64,000 nt of DNA from Lachnospiraceae bacterium (GTDB lineage: Bacteria > Bacillota > Clostridia > Lachnospirales > Lachnospiraceae): contig FUZG01000008.1 of assembly GCA_900168235.1 (NCBI GenBank), positions 113,444 to 177,443 of the forward strand, given 5' to 3'. Positions 33,388 to 43,483 of the stretch are shown piece after piece. The notes under the pieces are model-generated. The model searched no databases, was not told the origin of the DNA, and was given only the letters and a program-made list of their open reading frames with translations. Position 1 is the first letter of the stretch. The number at the start of each line of letters is the position of its first letter. The translations under genes and the position numbers were made by a program.

Positions 33388-35454
33388 ATGCCTGTAAATA
33401 CGAAGACAAAAGTTTTTAATATATTCGACGTGGGAGTGGCACTCTATCTGCTGTCGGCCTTCGTTTTCATGATCATTACGCTGCCGCCGTTTCTGCTGGA
33501 CATCTGTCTCTGCTTTAACATGGCAATAGCGTTCGCGGTCCTTTTTAATACGTTATTTGTAAAAGAAGTCCTGGATATGTCATACTATCCGACTATCCTT
33601 CTGTTCACAACGATATTCCGTATTTCGCTGAATGTCTCATCTACAAAGCTTATCCTTACCACCGGCGATCCCGGAAACGTAGTAAGGACCTTTGGACAGT
33701 TCGTCGGCGGAAATGATCTTATCGTAGGAACTATCGTTTTCATTATTCTCCTTATAGTACAGCTTGTTGTCATCAATAAAGGTTCTGAGCGAGTATCAGA
33801 AGTAACAGCACGTTTCACGCTGGATGCTATGCCCGGTAAACAGATGGCTATCGATGCCGATCTGAATACCGGAGTTATCGATGATAAAGAAGCAAAGAAA
33901 AGAAGAGAAAAGATCCAGCAGGAATCATCCTTCTTTGGTTCCATGGATGGTGCGACTAAGTACGTTAAGGGAGACACTGCAGCGGGTCTTCTTATCACCG
34001 GTATAAATATCATCGGCGGTATAGCCATGGGAGTTTTGAGGCGCGGAATGACATTTCAGGATGCGCTTTCTACCATTACTATCCTTACCATCGGTGATGG
34101 ACTTGTAGGTGAGATCCCGTCACTTCTTATCTCTCTTTCAACAGGTATCCTTGTAACAAAGGGTGCAAAGGAAGCGGACTTCGGACCGACTCTGGTGCGT
34201 CAGATTCTCAGTACTCCGAAGGTTATGTACCTTTCAGGTGCGGTAATCGCATTTTTAGGAATCGTTACACCGCTGAATCCTGTGATCTTCGTCACAATGG
34301 GCGCCATTTTTATAGTCGGCGGACGTGTGATGCAGAACCAGCTTGAGATAAAGAGTGTAGAAGCCCAGACTCAGGCAGAAGAGGAAACAGCAGGAGCGGA
34401 GGAGATACGTAAACCTGAAAATGTTGTGTCTCTCCTTAATGTTGACCCTATCGAATTGGAATTTGGTTATGGAATCATTCCTCTTGCTGATGTAAATCAG
34501 GGAGGAGATCTTCTTGACAGAGTTGTGATGATAAGGCGTCAGGTGGCGCTGGAGCTTGGTACTATAGTTCCTATCATAAGACTCAGGGACAATATCCAGC
34601 TTAATCCAAACCAGTACATCATAAAGATCAAGGGTATACAAGTGGCGGAAGGTGAGATACTTTTTGACCACTATATGGCAATGAATCCGGGATATGTCGA
34701 GGAAGAGATAACAGGTATCCCGACCTTTGAGCCTTCCTTCCATCTGCCGGCTATCTGGATCACAGAGAGCCAGAGGGAAAGAGCGGAGTCCTTAGGTTAT
34801 ACGGTTGTAGATCCGCCGTCCATCATTGCGACACACCTTACAGAGGTTATCCGGAATCACATAAGCGAGCTCCTTACAAGACAGGATACACAGAACCTCA
34901 TAAACAACCTGAAGGAATCCAATCCGCAGGTTGTGGACGAGCTCACACCGAAGCTTCTCGGCATCGGCGAGATACAGAAGGTTCTGCAGAATCTCCTAAG
35001 GGAGGAAATCAGCATAAGAGATCTGCTTACTATTTTCGAGACACTTGCGGATTACGCGCCTTCAACAAGGGATACGGATATCCTTACGGAATATTCGAGA
35101 CAGGCGTTAAAGCGTGCCATCAGTGCAAAATATTTCCCCGGAGGGGAGGCGGCGAGTGTCGTTACTCTGGATCCGAAGGTGGAACAGGAGATAATGGGAT
35201 CTGTAAAGCAGACGGAACAGGGAGCATATCTTACTCTGCAGCCTGACAGGACCAAGGCTATCATTCAGTCTACAGAGAAAGAGATCAAAAAGCTGGAGGA
35301 TGTGGGAAAGAATCCTATTGTGATCACATCCCCGATTGTCCGGATCTATTTCAAAAAACTGTCAGAGGATTATTTCAGAGAATTAGTGGTTATCTCATAT
35401 AACGAAATAGAAAGCTCGGTAGAACTGCAGTCCGTTGGAATGATCACAGCATGA
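33388..35454 (+). CDS. flhA: Flagellar export protein FlhA
   Basis: 688 aa. The N-terminal half has about eight membrane helices and the FHIPEP signature region (RFTLDAMPGKQMAIDADLN). The C-terminal half is the cytoplasmic nonameric ring that docks export chaperones. It is the largest export gate component. Start ATG 33388 follows GAGGGGAATAGCGT. Confidence 0.97.
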   Translation: MPVNTKTKVFNIFDVGVALYLLSAFVFMIITLPPFLLDICLCFNMAIAFAVLFNTLFVKEVLDMSYYPTILLFTTIFRISLNVSSTKLILTTGDPGNVVRTFGQFVGGNDLIVGTIVFIILLIVQLVVINKGSERVSEVTARFTLDAMPGKQMAIDADLNTGVIDDKEAKKRREKIQQESSFFGSMDGATKYVKGDTAAGLLITGINIIGGIAMGVLRRGMTFQDALSTITILTIGDGLVGEIPSLLISLSTGILVTKGAKEADFGPTLVRQILSTPKVMYLSGAVIAFLGIVTPLNPVIFVTMGAIFIVGGRVMQNQLEIKSVEAQTQAEEETAGAEEIRKPENVVSLLNVDPIELEFGYGIIPLADVNQGGDLLDRVVMIRRQVALELGTIVPIIRLRDNIQLNPNQYIIKIKGIQVAEGEILFDHYMAMNPGYVEEEITGIPTFEPSFHLPAIWITESQRERAESLGYTVVDPPSIIATHLTEVIRNHISELLTRQDTQNLINNLKESNPQVVDELTPKLLGIGEIQKVLQNLLREEISIRDLLTIFETLADYAPSTRDTDILTEYSRQALKRAISAKYFPGGEAASVVTLDPKVEQEIMGSVKQTEQGAYLTLQPDRTKAIIQSTEKEIKKLEDVGKNPIVITSPIVRIYFKKLSEDYFRELVVISYNEIESSVELQSVGMITA

Positions 35455-35473
35455 CAGACAGGAGAGACACGGT

Positions 35474-36796
35474 ATGATCATCAAGAAATTCACGGGGAAA
35501 AATGAGGAAGATGCTACAGCCCTTGCGAAGAAGGAACTTGGCAACAGCGTAGTCATAATGAATGTGAAAACGCTGAAAAAGGGCGGATTATTCGGGATCT
35601 TCAAAGCACCGCAGGTCGAGGTTACGGCGGCGGTAGAAGAGGTAAATGACGGTAACGTATCAAATAACAATCCGGTAACCATTCCTCAGCACCTGCCAAA
35701 ACCTTTTGCAGCACAGCTTCAGAATACAGAGGCTTCTCCGGAAAAAGATATCTTAAGGTCAGCAAGACCTGCGAGAAGGGTCGAGGACTGGAAAAAATCA
35801 GATATCATTCAAGATGATAAGGAAGAGGGAAATAAAGAAAAGACACGGGATGAGAAAGCGATAGAGGAAAAGCTCGACAGCATCCACACCATGATCGAGC
35901 AGCAGATGAAGCGGGAAACAAGGATCGCTGAAGAGAAGCAGAAACACGAGGATCAGGACGGTGAGGAGACTGAAGAACCTGAGGAAGATGACGAGATCAC
36001 AAAGTTCCTGAAACTCATAAGGAAAACGCTTCTCGATAATGATGTGGAAGAAGAGTACGTGGATGAAGTCATGGATGAAGCGAGTAAGCTCCGTAAGCCC
36101 GGCATTTCCATCGACTACATGCTTTCAAGCATTTATCAGAAACTCATCCTGAAATTCGGTCAGACAGACAGGATCGAAAAGGAAAATGACCTTGCAGAGA
36201 TCATATTTTTCCTCGGTCCCACAGGAGTCGGAAAGACCACTACCATAGCAAAGATAGCATCAAGGCTCTGTGTCCAGCAGAAAAAGAGGGTAGCGCTCAT
36301 CACAACGGACACATACAGGGTAAAGGCTGCGGATCAGCTCCGTACATATGCGGATATCCTGAATATACCTTTCAAGATCGTATATGTGCTTGATGATATG
36401 AAGGCTGCGGTAGAGGAACTGAAAAATTTTGATTTTATCCTGGTAGATACCGCAGGTCATTCGCCGAAGAATGATGAGCGGATCGAGACACAGAGACAGT
36501 TCATAGATGTTGCAAAGGAAGTATTAAAGATAAAAGTCTATCTGGTGCTTTCTGTTACAACAAAGTACAGAGATCTCTTAAACATTGCAGAGAATTACTC
36601 ACGCATGGTGAGATACCAGCTGATCTTTACAAAGCTCGATGAAACGACTTCGCTGGGAAATATGCTTAATCTGAAACTAAGGACAGGTTCCGCGGTGGCC
36701 TATATCACGAACGGACAGGATGTTCCGGAGGATATAGAAGTATTTAATCCACAGAATATCGTCAGAGTGCTTCTCGGAGGGAAAGAAGTGATCTGA
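35474..36796 (+). CDS. flhF: SRP-like GTPase FlhF
   Basis: 440 aa. It has an N-terminal B domain (MIIKKFTGKNEEDATALAKKELG), a charged linker, an N domain, and a GTPase domain with GPTGVGKTTTIAK near residue 248, TTDTYR and VDTAGHSPKN. FlhF fixes the number and place of flagella with FlhG. It directly precedes flhG. Confidence 0.94.
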   Translation: MIIKKFTGKNEEDATALAKKELGNSVVIMNVKTLKKGGLFGIFKAPQVEVTAAVEEVNDGNVSNNNPVTIPQHLPKPFAAQLQNTEASPEKDILRSARPARRVEDWKKSDIIQDDKEEGNKEKTRDEKAIEEKLDSIHTMIEQQMKRETRIAEEKQKHEDQDGEETEEPEEDDEITKFLKLIRKTLLDNDVEEEYVDEVMDEASKLRKPGISIDYMLSSIYQKLILKFGQTDRIEKENDLAEIIFFLGPTGVGKTTTIAKIASRLCVQQKKRVALITTDTYRVKAADQLRTYADILNIPFKIVYVLDDMKAAVEELKNFDFILVDTAGHSPKNDERIETQRQFIDVAKEVLKIKVYLVLSVTTKYRDLLNIAENYSRMVRYQLIFTKLDETTSLGNMLNLKLRTGSAVAYITNGQDVPEDIEVFNPQNIVRVLLGGKEVI

Positions 36797-36835
36797 TGAT
36801 CTAGGCGGGGAAACAGATTAACGAGGGGTTACACA

Positions 36836-37720
36836 GTGGATCAGGCAGAAAAATTACGAAATATCATAAAGAAAAACCAGGTCGTCCCCAAGCTCAGTGC
36901 GCGAGTTATAACCGTTACCAGTGGAAAGGGCGGTGTCGGAAAGTCCAATGTGGCGATCAATCTTGCTTGCCAGTTCCGTTCCAGAGGCAAGAGAGTGATC
37001 ATATTTGATGCTGACTTCGGACTTGCCAATATCGAAGTTATGTTTGGGGCAGTTCCCAAACATTCGCTTGCTGACCTTATTTATCAGGGGATGGAGATCC
37101 GTGAGGTCATCACATGGGGACCTATGGGGATCGGATTCATATCCGGCGGCTCCGGAATTGTGGGAATGAATAATCTGGGAAAAGACAACCTGGATTATCT
37201 CGTCCGCAATATCTCACAGCTGGATTCGCTTGCGGATGTGATCATAATCGACACGGCAGCGGGAATATCCGATGCTGTTATCGAGTTCCTTGTGGCAAGT
37301 AACGAGATACTGCTCGTCACGACACCTGAGCCCACATCCATAACGGATTCATATTCACTGTTAAAGGCGCTTAACAGTAATCCGGCATTTCAGAAGGATG
37401 AGGCACTGATAAAGGTAATAGCAAATAAAGTTGAAAATGAGGAAGAGGGGCGTCAGCTTTATAACAAGCTCAGGGTCGTAGTACAGAGATACCTGAAGCT
37501 GAATATGGAATATCTGGGATACGTTCCCTATGACAATGCGCTGTTAAAAGCAGTTATGCAGCAGAGTCCGGTATCTCTTTCATCGCCTCAGGCGAAAGTT
37601 GCCAGGGCATTTGAAGATGTGGCGGATACGCTTATGGATATACCACACACAGAGCGGTTTGGAAGGAGAGGTATGACTGGTTTCTTCTCCAGTTTCTTAA
37701 CAGGAAGGAAGCGTGTTTAA
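36836..37720 (+). CDS. flhG: MinD-like ATPase FlhG (YlxH)
   Basis: 294 aa. A short FlhF-activating N-terminus (DQAEKLRNIIKK) is followed by the deviant Walker A KGGVGKSNVAINL, IIFDADFGLANIEV and IIDTAAGIS. The C-terminal amphipathic helix (GFFSSFLTGRKRV) suits membrane binding. GTG 36836 has GAGGGG at 36823-36828. FlhG and FlhF together count flagella. Confidence 0.95.
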   Translation: MDQAEKLRNIIKKNQVVPKLSARVITVTSGKGGVGKSNVAINLACQFRSRGKRVIIFDADFGLANIEVMFGAVPKHSLADLIYQGMEIREVITWGPMGIGFISGGSGIVGMNNLGKDNLDYLVRNISQLDSLADVIIIDTAAGISDAVIEFLVASNEILLVTTPEPTSITDSYSLLKALNSNPAFQKDEALIKVIANKVENEEEGRQLYNKLRVVVQRYLKLNMEYLGYVPYDNALLKAVMQQSPVSLSSPQAKVARAFEDVADTLMDIPHTERFGRRGMTGFFSSFLTGRKRV

Positions 37721-37723
37721 GGC

Positions 37724-38464
37724 ATGTTGAGTGAATATATTGTTCCGGGCGACAGACTGGAACTCACAGCAGTTCATGACATGACAGGAATAAATATAGC
37801 GGAACAGATGCAGGGAACAGAAAGGAAGGTCTACAGGACAAGGATCCATGATATCCGGACTGAGGATGAGATCGAGATCGAGATGCCGCTCGATCACGGT
37901 ACGCTCCAGATGCTCCCTGTGGGAGGGGAATATGACCTGTGTTTCTATTCCAGAAAAGGTCTGTATCAGTGCTATGCCACTGTTATAGACAGGTTTAAGT
38001 CAAATAACTTCTTTATCCTGGTCATGAACCTGAAGACCAACTTAAGGAAGTTCCAGAGGAGAGAATACTATCGTCTGAACTGTGTCCTGGAGATGAAATG
38101 CAGGAAACTGACACAGGAAGAAGAGAAAGTAATGGAAGACCTTCCGGTGGAATTTATGAATACGGATTTCACCCTCGAGGATGGTCTGATAGTAGATATA
38201 AGCGGCGGCGGAGCAAGATTTATCTCCGATATTACGTATGACACGCAGGATCGGATACTTTTCAAGTTTACACTGGAGATCGACAGGATACCGAGAAATT
38301 ATTCGCTTATGGGCAGGGTGGTCTGTTCAAATCCTCTTGATGGACAGGATGGAAAATATGAAGTGCGTGTACAGTTCGTAAACATCGATGGTAAGGATAG
38401 AGAAAGTATTATCCGATATATTTTTGAAGAACAGCGTAAGATCCGTCATAAATCTCAAGAATGA
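37724..38464 (+). CDS. PilZ-domain flagellar brake protein (YcgR type)
   Basis: 246 aa. An N-terminal YcgR-like domain (residues 1-100) is followed by a PilZ domain with the c-di-GMP binding RRxxxR-type motif (RREYYR) and DISGGGARF. The protein slows or stops the motor when c-di-GMP rises. It is inserted between flhG and cheB, where Bacillus has no gene. Together with the EAL protein at 724 it supports c-di-GMP control of motility. Confidence 0.9.
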   Translation: MLSEYIVPGDRLELTAVHDMTGINIAEQMQGTERKVYRTRIHDIRTEDEIEIEMPLDHGTLQMLPVGGEYDLCFYSRKGLYQCYATVIDRFKSNNFFILVMNLKTNLRKFQRREYYRLNCVLEMKCRKLTQEEEKVMEDLPVEFMNTDFTLEDGLIVDISGGGARFISDITYDTQDRILFKFTLEIDRIPRNYSLMGRVVCSNPLDGQDGKYEVRVQFVNIDGKDRESIIRYIFEEQRKIRHKSQE

Positions 38465-38476
38465 GGCAAAAAGCAG

Positions 38477-39598
38477 ATGGTACAGAAAAAAATACTAGTT
38501 GTAGATGACTCTTCACTCATGAGAAGAGTTGCCGGTGATATAATCAACAGTGACAACAGGTATCACGTGGAGGGAACTGCGCGTGATGGCCAGGAAGCAC
38601 TGGAACTTATCAGAAAGAACCAGTTTGACGCCGTGGTTCTGGATGTAAATATGCCTAAGATGAATGGGCTTGATCTTCTTCGTGAACTTCAACGGGAAAG
38701 GATTAATGTAAGAGTTCTTATGTTTTCCTCAACTACAGGAGAAGGAACAAAGGAGACAATAGAAGCCCTTGAGCTTGGTGCTATTGATTTCATTCAGAAA
38801 CCGGATAGTCTTATGGCTGTAAAGGAAGAGAAATTTAAGACTAAGTTTCTCGACCTTCTTGCGATCACAGCGAAGGCTAGTCTGGTTGGCGGAGTTGGTA
38901 CTTTCACACAAAAGCCATCTGGCGATAATAAGCCTGCTCCAAGGTCGGCATCGTCTTTTACCCGGGTGTCAACTTCGGAGAAGTCTATTACGCTTAGGAA
39001 GAGTACAGGCAGAGTATCGGGCGATAAGGTGATCGCCATTGCATGCTCTACGGGTGGGCCCAAGGCTCTTCAGAAAGTTATCCCGCTGCTTCCGTCAAAC
39101 ATTAACGCACCGGTCTTGCTTGTACAGCATATGCCGGCAGGTTTTACAAAGTCTCTTGCTGAACGACTCGATTCACTTAGTAAAGTGCACGTAAAGGAAG
39201 CAGTAGACGGGGAACTCATTAAAAAAGGTACCGTATACATAGCAGAGGGCGGAAAACACATGAAAGTCAGCCGCAGCGGTAATGGAATGAAGATTTATTA
39301 TTCCGACGAACCTGCGCGCGAAGGCGTGAAACCCGCAGCGAACTATATGTATGAGTCGCTTATCGACAGTCCTTACGCAGAGATATGCTGTGTAGTTCTT
39401 ACCGGAATGGGTGCAGACGGCACCGCCGGGATCAAGAACCTCGAGGGAAAGAAAAACATCTATGTGATCGCACAGGATGAAGCGACCAGTGCAGTATACG
39501 GAATGCCCAAGGCGATAGCGTTGACAGGACTTGTCAATGAGATCGTGTCATTAGAAAAGGTGGCAGATGCAATTGAAAGAAGTGTGGGGGTAAATTAA
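38477..39598 (+). CDS. cheB: Chemotaxis methylesterase CheB
   Basis: 373 aa. An N-terminal receiver with phospho-Asp56 (VVLDVNMPKMNG) is joined by a Ser/Thr-rich linker to a methylesterase domain with the catalytic serine in CSTGGPKAL, histidine in VQHMPAGFT and aspartate in MGADGTAG. It demethylates and deamidates chemoreceptors. The partner methyltransferase CheR is not in this window. The stop abuts cheA. Confidence 0.96.
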   Translation: MVQKKILVVDDSSLMRRVAGDIINSDNRYHVEGTARDGQEALELIRKNQFDAVVLDVNMPKMNGLDLLRELQRERINVRVLMFSSTTGEGTKETIEALELGAIDFIQKPDSLMAVKEEKFKTKFLDLLAITAKASLVGGVGTFTQKPSGDNKPAPRSASSFTRVSTSEKSITLRKSTGRVSGDKVIAIACSTGGPKALQKVIPLLPSNINAPVLLVQHMPAGFTKSLAERLDSLSKVHVKEAVDGELIKKGTVYIAEGGKHMKVSRSGNGMKIYYSDEPAREGVKPAANYMYESLIDSPYAEICCVVLTGMGADGTAGIKNLEGKKNIYVIAQDEATSAVYGMPKAIALTGLVNEIVSLEKVADAIERSVGVN

Positions 39599-41797
39599 AT
39601 GGATGTAGGTCAGTATTTAGGTATTTTCCTCGACGAATCTCAGGAACACATTCAGGCGCTCAACGATAACCTTCTGACTCTGGAGCAGGATCCGGAGAAT
39701 GAAGATTCCATTAACGAGATATTCCGTGCAGCCCATTCCCTGAAGGGTATGGCAGGTACAATGGGCTATAAGCGTCTGCAGCATCTTACGCATGATACAG
39801 AGGATGTTTTCTCCGCGATCCGTGCGGGTCAGATGAAGGTTACATCAAACCTTATCGATATCCTTTTCCAGGCGCTTGATGCTATCCAGGGATATGTAGA
39901 CACTATCCGTGACTCATCAGACGAAGGTGATGACGATAACGAAGCGATCATCGCCGAACTGAACAAAATTTTGTCAGAAGCAACAGGCAAGGGCGGCGGA
40001 GCTCCGGCAGCGGCAGCACCCGCACCGGCGGCAGCAGCGCCCGCAGCAGAGGCAGCACCTGCACCGGCGGCAGCACCCGCAGCAGAGGCAACACCTGCAG
40101 CAGCTCCGGCAGATGAGAGAGCAGCTTATAAGAAGATCGTATTTGACGATTCTCAGAGAGATGTATTAAAGGATGCAGTAGTAGCCAGCAAGCATGTTTA
40201 CGGTTTTACTGTATTTATCGAAGAAGGATGCATGCTGAAAGCAGCACGTGCATTCCTTGTATTTAAGGCAATAGAGGAGATCGGTGAGATCGTTGTTTCC
40301 AGTCCTTCATCCCAGGATATCGAAGATGAGAAGTTTGAAAACAGCTTCAGTATCTTTGTTATCACAGATGAGGAAATGGATCCGGTAGTGACCGCGATCA
40401 AGAGCGTTTCCGAAATCTCTGACGTTATCGGTGAAGACTACAATGAAAAGGCTATAGAGAATAACGGTAAGGAACCGGAGCCTGCACCTGCACCGGAACC
40501 CGCTCCCGCACCGGAGCCTGCACCTGCGCCTGCGCCCGAAGCAGCACCCGCAGCACCTGCACCGGCGGCAGCAGCACCCGAATCAGAGGCAAAGAAACCG
40601 GCAGCAAAGAAGCCGGCACCGAAGAAGCCTGTAGCGAGCCAGACAGTCCGTGTAGATATCGAAAAACTCGATGTTCTCATGAACCTGGTATCCGAGCTTA
40701 TCATCGCAAAGAACTCTCTCGTATCTGCAGCTTCACAGAGCTCAGGCGGAGACAGCGCAAGAGATCAGGCGATCTCAGAGCAGGTTGAATATCTTGAGAG
40801 TGTTACCACAAATCTTCATGAATCAGTTATGAAGGTTCGAATGGTTCCTATTGAATCAGCTCTCCAGAGATTCCCGAGAATGATCCGAGATCTTGAAAAG
40901 AAGCTTGGTAAGAAGATGAACCTCACCATCACCGGTGAAGAGACAGAAATGGACCGTACTGTTGTGGATCAGATCGGTGATCCTCTGATGCATCTCTTAA
41001 GAAACAGTGCAGACCACGGTCTTGAGACTCCTGATGTAAGAAGTGAGAGAGGAAAGCCGGAAACAGGTACTATCTTCCTCAATGCTTATCAGGAAGGTAA
41101 TAACGTTGTCATCGAAGTTGGTGATGATGGTAACGGTGTAGACGTAGAAGCTGTTCGTGCAAAGATCATCGAGAGAGGTTATGCACCTGAAGAACAGGCT
41201 GTACAGATGACAGACAAAGAAGTTATCGATGCCCTTTTCGATCCCGGATTCTCCATGGCGAAGAAGGTTACCGATATTTCCGGACGAGGCGTTGGTCTTG
41301 ACGTTGTTAAGTCCAATATTGAGCAGCTCGGCGGTGACGTAGAAGTTAAGACAAAGCTTCATGAAGGTTCTACTTTCGTTATCCGTCTGCCTCTGACACT
41401 TGCTATCATCCAGGCGCTCATGGTTATGGTCGGCGGCGAAAAGTACGCTATAGCACTTGGAAATATCCAGACTATCGAGGATATTCCTGTAACCGATGTT
41501 CGCCTTGTTGAGAACAGGGAAGTTATACAGCTTCGCGGATCCGTTATCCCGATCATCAGATTATCCGAAGTTCTGGATGCACCGTCTACAAAGAATCCGG
41601 ATGACAATCTTATCATTGTTATTGTAAAGAAGGGAGACAGCCTGGCAGGTATCGTTGTTGATGAACTTGATGGCCAGCAGGAAGTAGTTATCAAGTCCCT
41701 TGGTGGATATATTAAGACGAGCAGGATCATCAGTGGTGCAACTATCCTCGGTAATGGTGAAGTTGCTCTGATCCTTGATTCCAACGCATTATTCTGA
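39599..41797 (+). CDS. cheA: Chemotaxis histidine kinase CheA
   Basis: 732 aa. P1 holds phospho-acceptor His46 (AAHSLKGMAGTMG). P2 (about 178-290) is the CheY/CheB docking domain. Two long alanine-proline linkers flank it (about 140-175 and 297-345). P3 dimerises, P4 has the kinase N box (HLLRNSADHGLE), G1 (DDGNGVD) and G2 (GRGVGLD), and P5 is CheW-like. It is cytoplasmic and partners receptors through CheW. Confidence 0.97.
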   Translation: MDVGQYLGIFLDESQEHIQALNDNLLTLEQDPENEDSINEIFRAAHSLKGMAGTMGYKRLQHLTHDTEDVFSAIRAGQMKVTSNLIDILFQALDAIQGYVDTIRDSSDEGDDDNEAIIAELNKILSEATGKGGGAPAAAAPAPAAAAPAAEAAPAPAAAPAAEATPAAAPADERAAYKKIVFDDSQRDVLKDAVVASKHVYGFTVFIEEGCMLKAARAFLVFKAIEEIGEIVVSSPSSQDIEDEKFENSFSIFVITDEEMDPVVTAIKSVSEISDVIGEDYNEKAIENNGKEPEPAPAPEPAPAPEPAPAPAPEAAPAAPAPAAAAPESEAKKPAAKKPAPKKPVASQTVRVDIEKLDVLMNLVSELIIAKNSLVSAASQSSGGDSARDQAISEQVEYLESVTTNLHESVMKVRMVPIESALQRFPRMIRDLEKKLGKKMNLTITGEETEMDRTVVDQIGDPLMHLLRNSADHGLETPDVRSERGKPETGTIFLNAYQEGNNVVIEVGDDGNGVDVEAVRAKIIERGYAPEEQAVQMTDKEVIDALFDPGFSMAKKVTDISGRGVGLDVVKSNIEQLGGDVEVKTKLHEGSTFVIRLPLTLAIIQALMVMVGGEKYAIALGNIQTIEDIPVTDVRLVENREVIQLRGSVIPIIRLSEVLDAPSTKNPDDNLIIVIVKKGDSLAGIVVDELDGQQEVVIKSLGGYIKTSRIISGATILGNGEVALILDSNALF

Positions 41798-41814
41798 GAA
41801 GGGGGACTTAGAAA

Positions 41815-42294
41815 ATGGCAAATGAATTAACACCATTAGGTAAAGAAGAACTGTCAACCGAAAATTCCATTCAGTACATTGTCGTAAGTCTCGGAAATGA
41901 GCAGTATGGAATTGATATAAAGTACATTGATAATATCGTAAGGATGCAGAGCATTACCCGTGTTCCGAAGAGTGCCGAGTATTTCCGCGGTGTTATCAAC
42001 CTCCGTGGTGAAGTTGTTCCGGTAATGAGCCTTCGTATAAAGATGGGTCTCGACACAGATGAGATCACCGGAAAGAGCAGGATCATCATCCTTAAGCTCG
42101 AAGCCAGCGGAAGTATTGGAGTCCTTGTGGATGAAGTAAAGAAGGTTGTGACTATCGGTGACAGCCAGATAGAACACAAGACCCGTGATTCAAAGAGCGG
42201 CGTGCCTACATACATCAATGGCGTAGGTAAGGTTGAGGGAGGACTCATTTCCTTACTCGATCTGTCTACCATTATTGATGAACCGCAGCAGTAA
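41815..42294 (+). CDS. cheW: Chemotaxis coupling protein CheW
   Basis: 159 aa, a single CheW domain (QYIVVSLGNEQYGIDIKYI, NLRGEVVPVMSLR). It couples receptors to CheA. ATG 41815 follows GGGGGACTTAGAAA. It is followed by a very stable hairpin before cheC. Confidence 0.95.
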   Translation: MANELTPLGKEELSTENSIQYIVVSLGNEQYGIDIKYIDNIVRMQSITRVPKSAEYFRGVINLRGEVVPVMSLRIKMGLDTDEITGKSRIIILKLEASGSIGVLVDEVKKVVTIGDSQIEHKTRDSKSGVPTYINGVGKVEGGLISLLDLSTIIDEPQQ

Positions 42295-42306
42295 AGAATT
42301 AATGCA

Positions 42307-42330
42307 CGGGGACCGGGAAACCGGTCCCCG
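42307..42330 (+). promoter_or_regulatory. Very stable hairpin between cheW and cheC
   Basis: CGGGGACCGG (42307-42316) pairs perfectly with CCGGTCCCCG (42321-42330) across a GAAA tetraloop. No T-run follows, so it is not a simple terminator. It may block exonucleases or adjust expression of cheC relative to cheW. Confidence 0.7.
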
Positions 42331-42349
42331 GTGAAAAGGGGTTTTATTC

Positions 42350-42970
42350 ATGGCGGATTTTAATCTTGAGCATGTCGATAATATGTATTTCGATGTTCTG
42401 AAAGAGATCGGAAACATTGGAGCGGGAAATGCAGCCAGCAGTCTGGCACAGATCCTCCAGACAAAGGTTGATATGAAAGTGCCGAGGGTCGAACTTCTTG
42501 ATTTTGATCAGATCGGTGAGGCGATCGGCGGTGAAGAACAGATAATGGCAGGTATCTACGTACTTGTTCAGGGTGATATCACAGGAAGCATGATGTTCCT
42601 CATGGAGCAGAAGTCAGCAAAGTCGCTTGTACGTAAGCTCATGATGGGAATGGCTACCGAAGGAGATGATATGAACGAGATGGAGCAGTCAGCTCTGAAG
42701 GAGATCGGAAATATCATAACCGGCGCTTACCTTAATTCACTTTCTTCACTTACAAACCTAACTATTACAGAGTCTGTTCCGGATCTGACGGTTGATATGG
42801 CAGGAGCTATCCTTAGCGTTCCCGCTATCGAGTTTGGTATGGTCGGCGATAAAATGCTGATGATACAGAGTAATTTTACGGATGATGAGGAGCTGAACGG
42901 TTATTTCCTTCTGGTTCCTGACCTTCCTTCTTACAATACGTTGCTTAAAGCACTGGGCGTAATGCAGTGA
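42350..42970 (+). CDS. cheC: CheY-P phosphatase CheC
   Basis: 206 aa with both phosphatase ExxN motifs (LKEIGNIGAGNAA and LKEIGNIITGAYL). CheC hydrolyses CheY-P and is stimulated by CheD. It lacks a FliN domain. ATG 42350 has GGGGTTTTATTC upstream. It precedes cheD as in Bacillus. Confidence 0.95.
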   Translation: MADFNLEHVDNMYFDVLKEIGNIGAGNAASSLAQILQTKVDMKVPRVELLDFDQIGEAIGGEEQIMAGIYVLVQGDITGSMMFLMEQKSAKSLVRKLMMGMATEGDDMNEMEQSALKEIGNIITGAYLNSLSSLTNLTITESVPDLTVDMAGAILSVPAIEFGMVGDKMLMIQSNFTDDEELNGYFLLVPDLPSYNTLLKALGVMQ

Positions 42971-42997
42971 GCATCATTGGATTGAAAGGGGAAGGCT

Positions 42998-43483
42998 ATG
43001 GGAATGTTGATCAAAGTAGGAATGGCAGACCTAAAGCTGTGTCCCAAAGGCCAGGGAATAACTACACTGGGATTAGGATCCTGTGTAGGTGTTGCCATTA
43101 GGGATACGACTACTAAGGACGGCGGGTTAGCTCACGTAATGCTTCCCGACAGTACTGCCATCCGTAATAATACGAATATTGCAAAATTTGCCGATACCGG
43201 TGTAAGGGAACTGGTAAAGCAGATGGAGGCCAAAGGGGCCAAAAGAAGCCATATGACAGCCAAGATCGCTGGTGGCGCCAAGATGTTCGCATTTCAGAAT
43301 AATTCATCGCTCGTCAATGTGGGAGACAGGAATGTAGAAGCAGTTAAGAAAGTACTTGCTGAACTGAAGATACCTATTCTGGCCCAGGATACCGGATTAA
43401 ACTTCGGACGAACCGTTGAATTTTTTCCTGAAACAGGAGATTTCGTCATCAAGGCGGTCGGAAAACCGGTGAAAACGATATGA
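42998..43483 (+). CDS. cheD: Chemoreceptor glutamine deamidase CheD
   Basis: 161 aa with the catalytic cysteine in GLGSCVGVAI and the conserved histidine in GGLAHVMLPDS. CheD deamidates receptors and binds CheC. AAAGGGGAAGGC lies before ATG 42998. Its stop overlaps the next gene by 4 bases. Confidence 0.95.
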   Translation: MGMLIKVGMADLKLCPKGQGITTLGLGSCVGVAIRDTTTKDGGLAHVMLPDSTAIRNNTNIAKFADTGVRELVKQMEAKGAKRSHMTAKIAGGAKMFAFQNNSSLVNVGDRNVEAVKKVLAELKIPILAQDTGLNFGRTVEFFPETGDFVIKAVGKPVKTI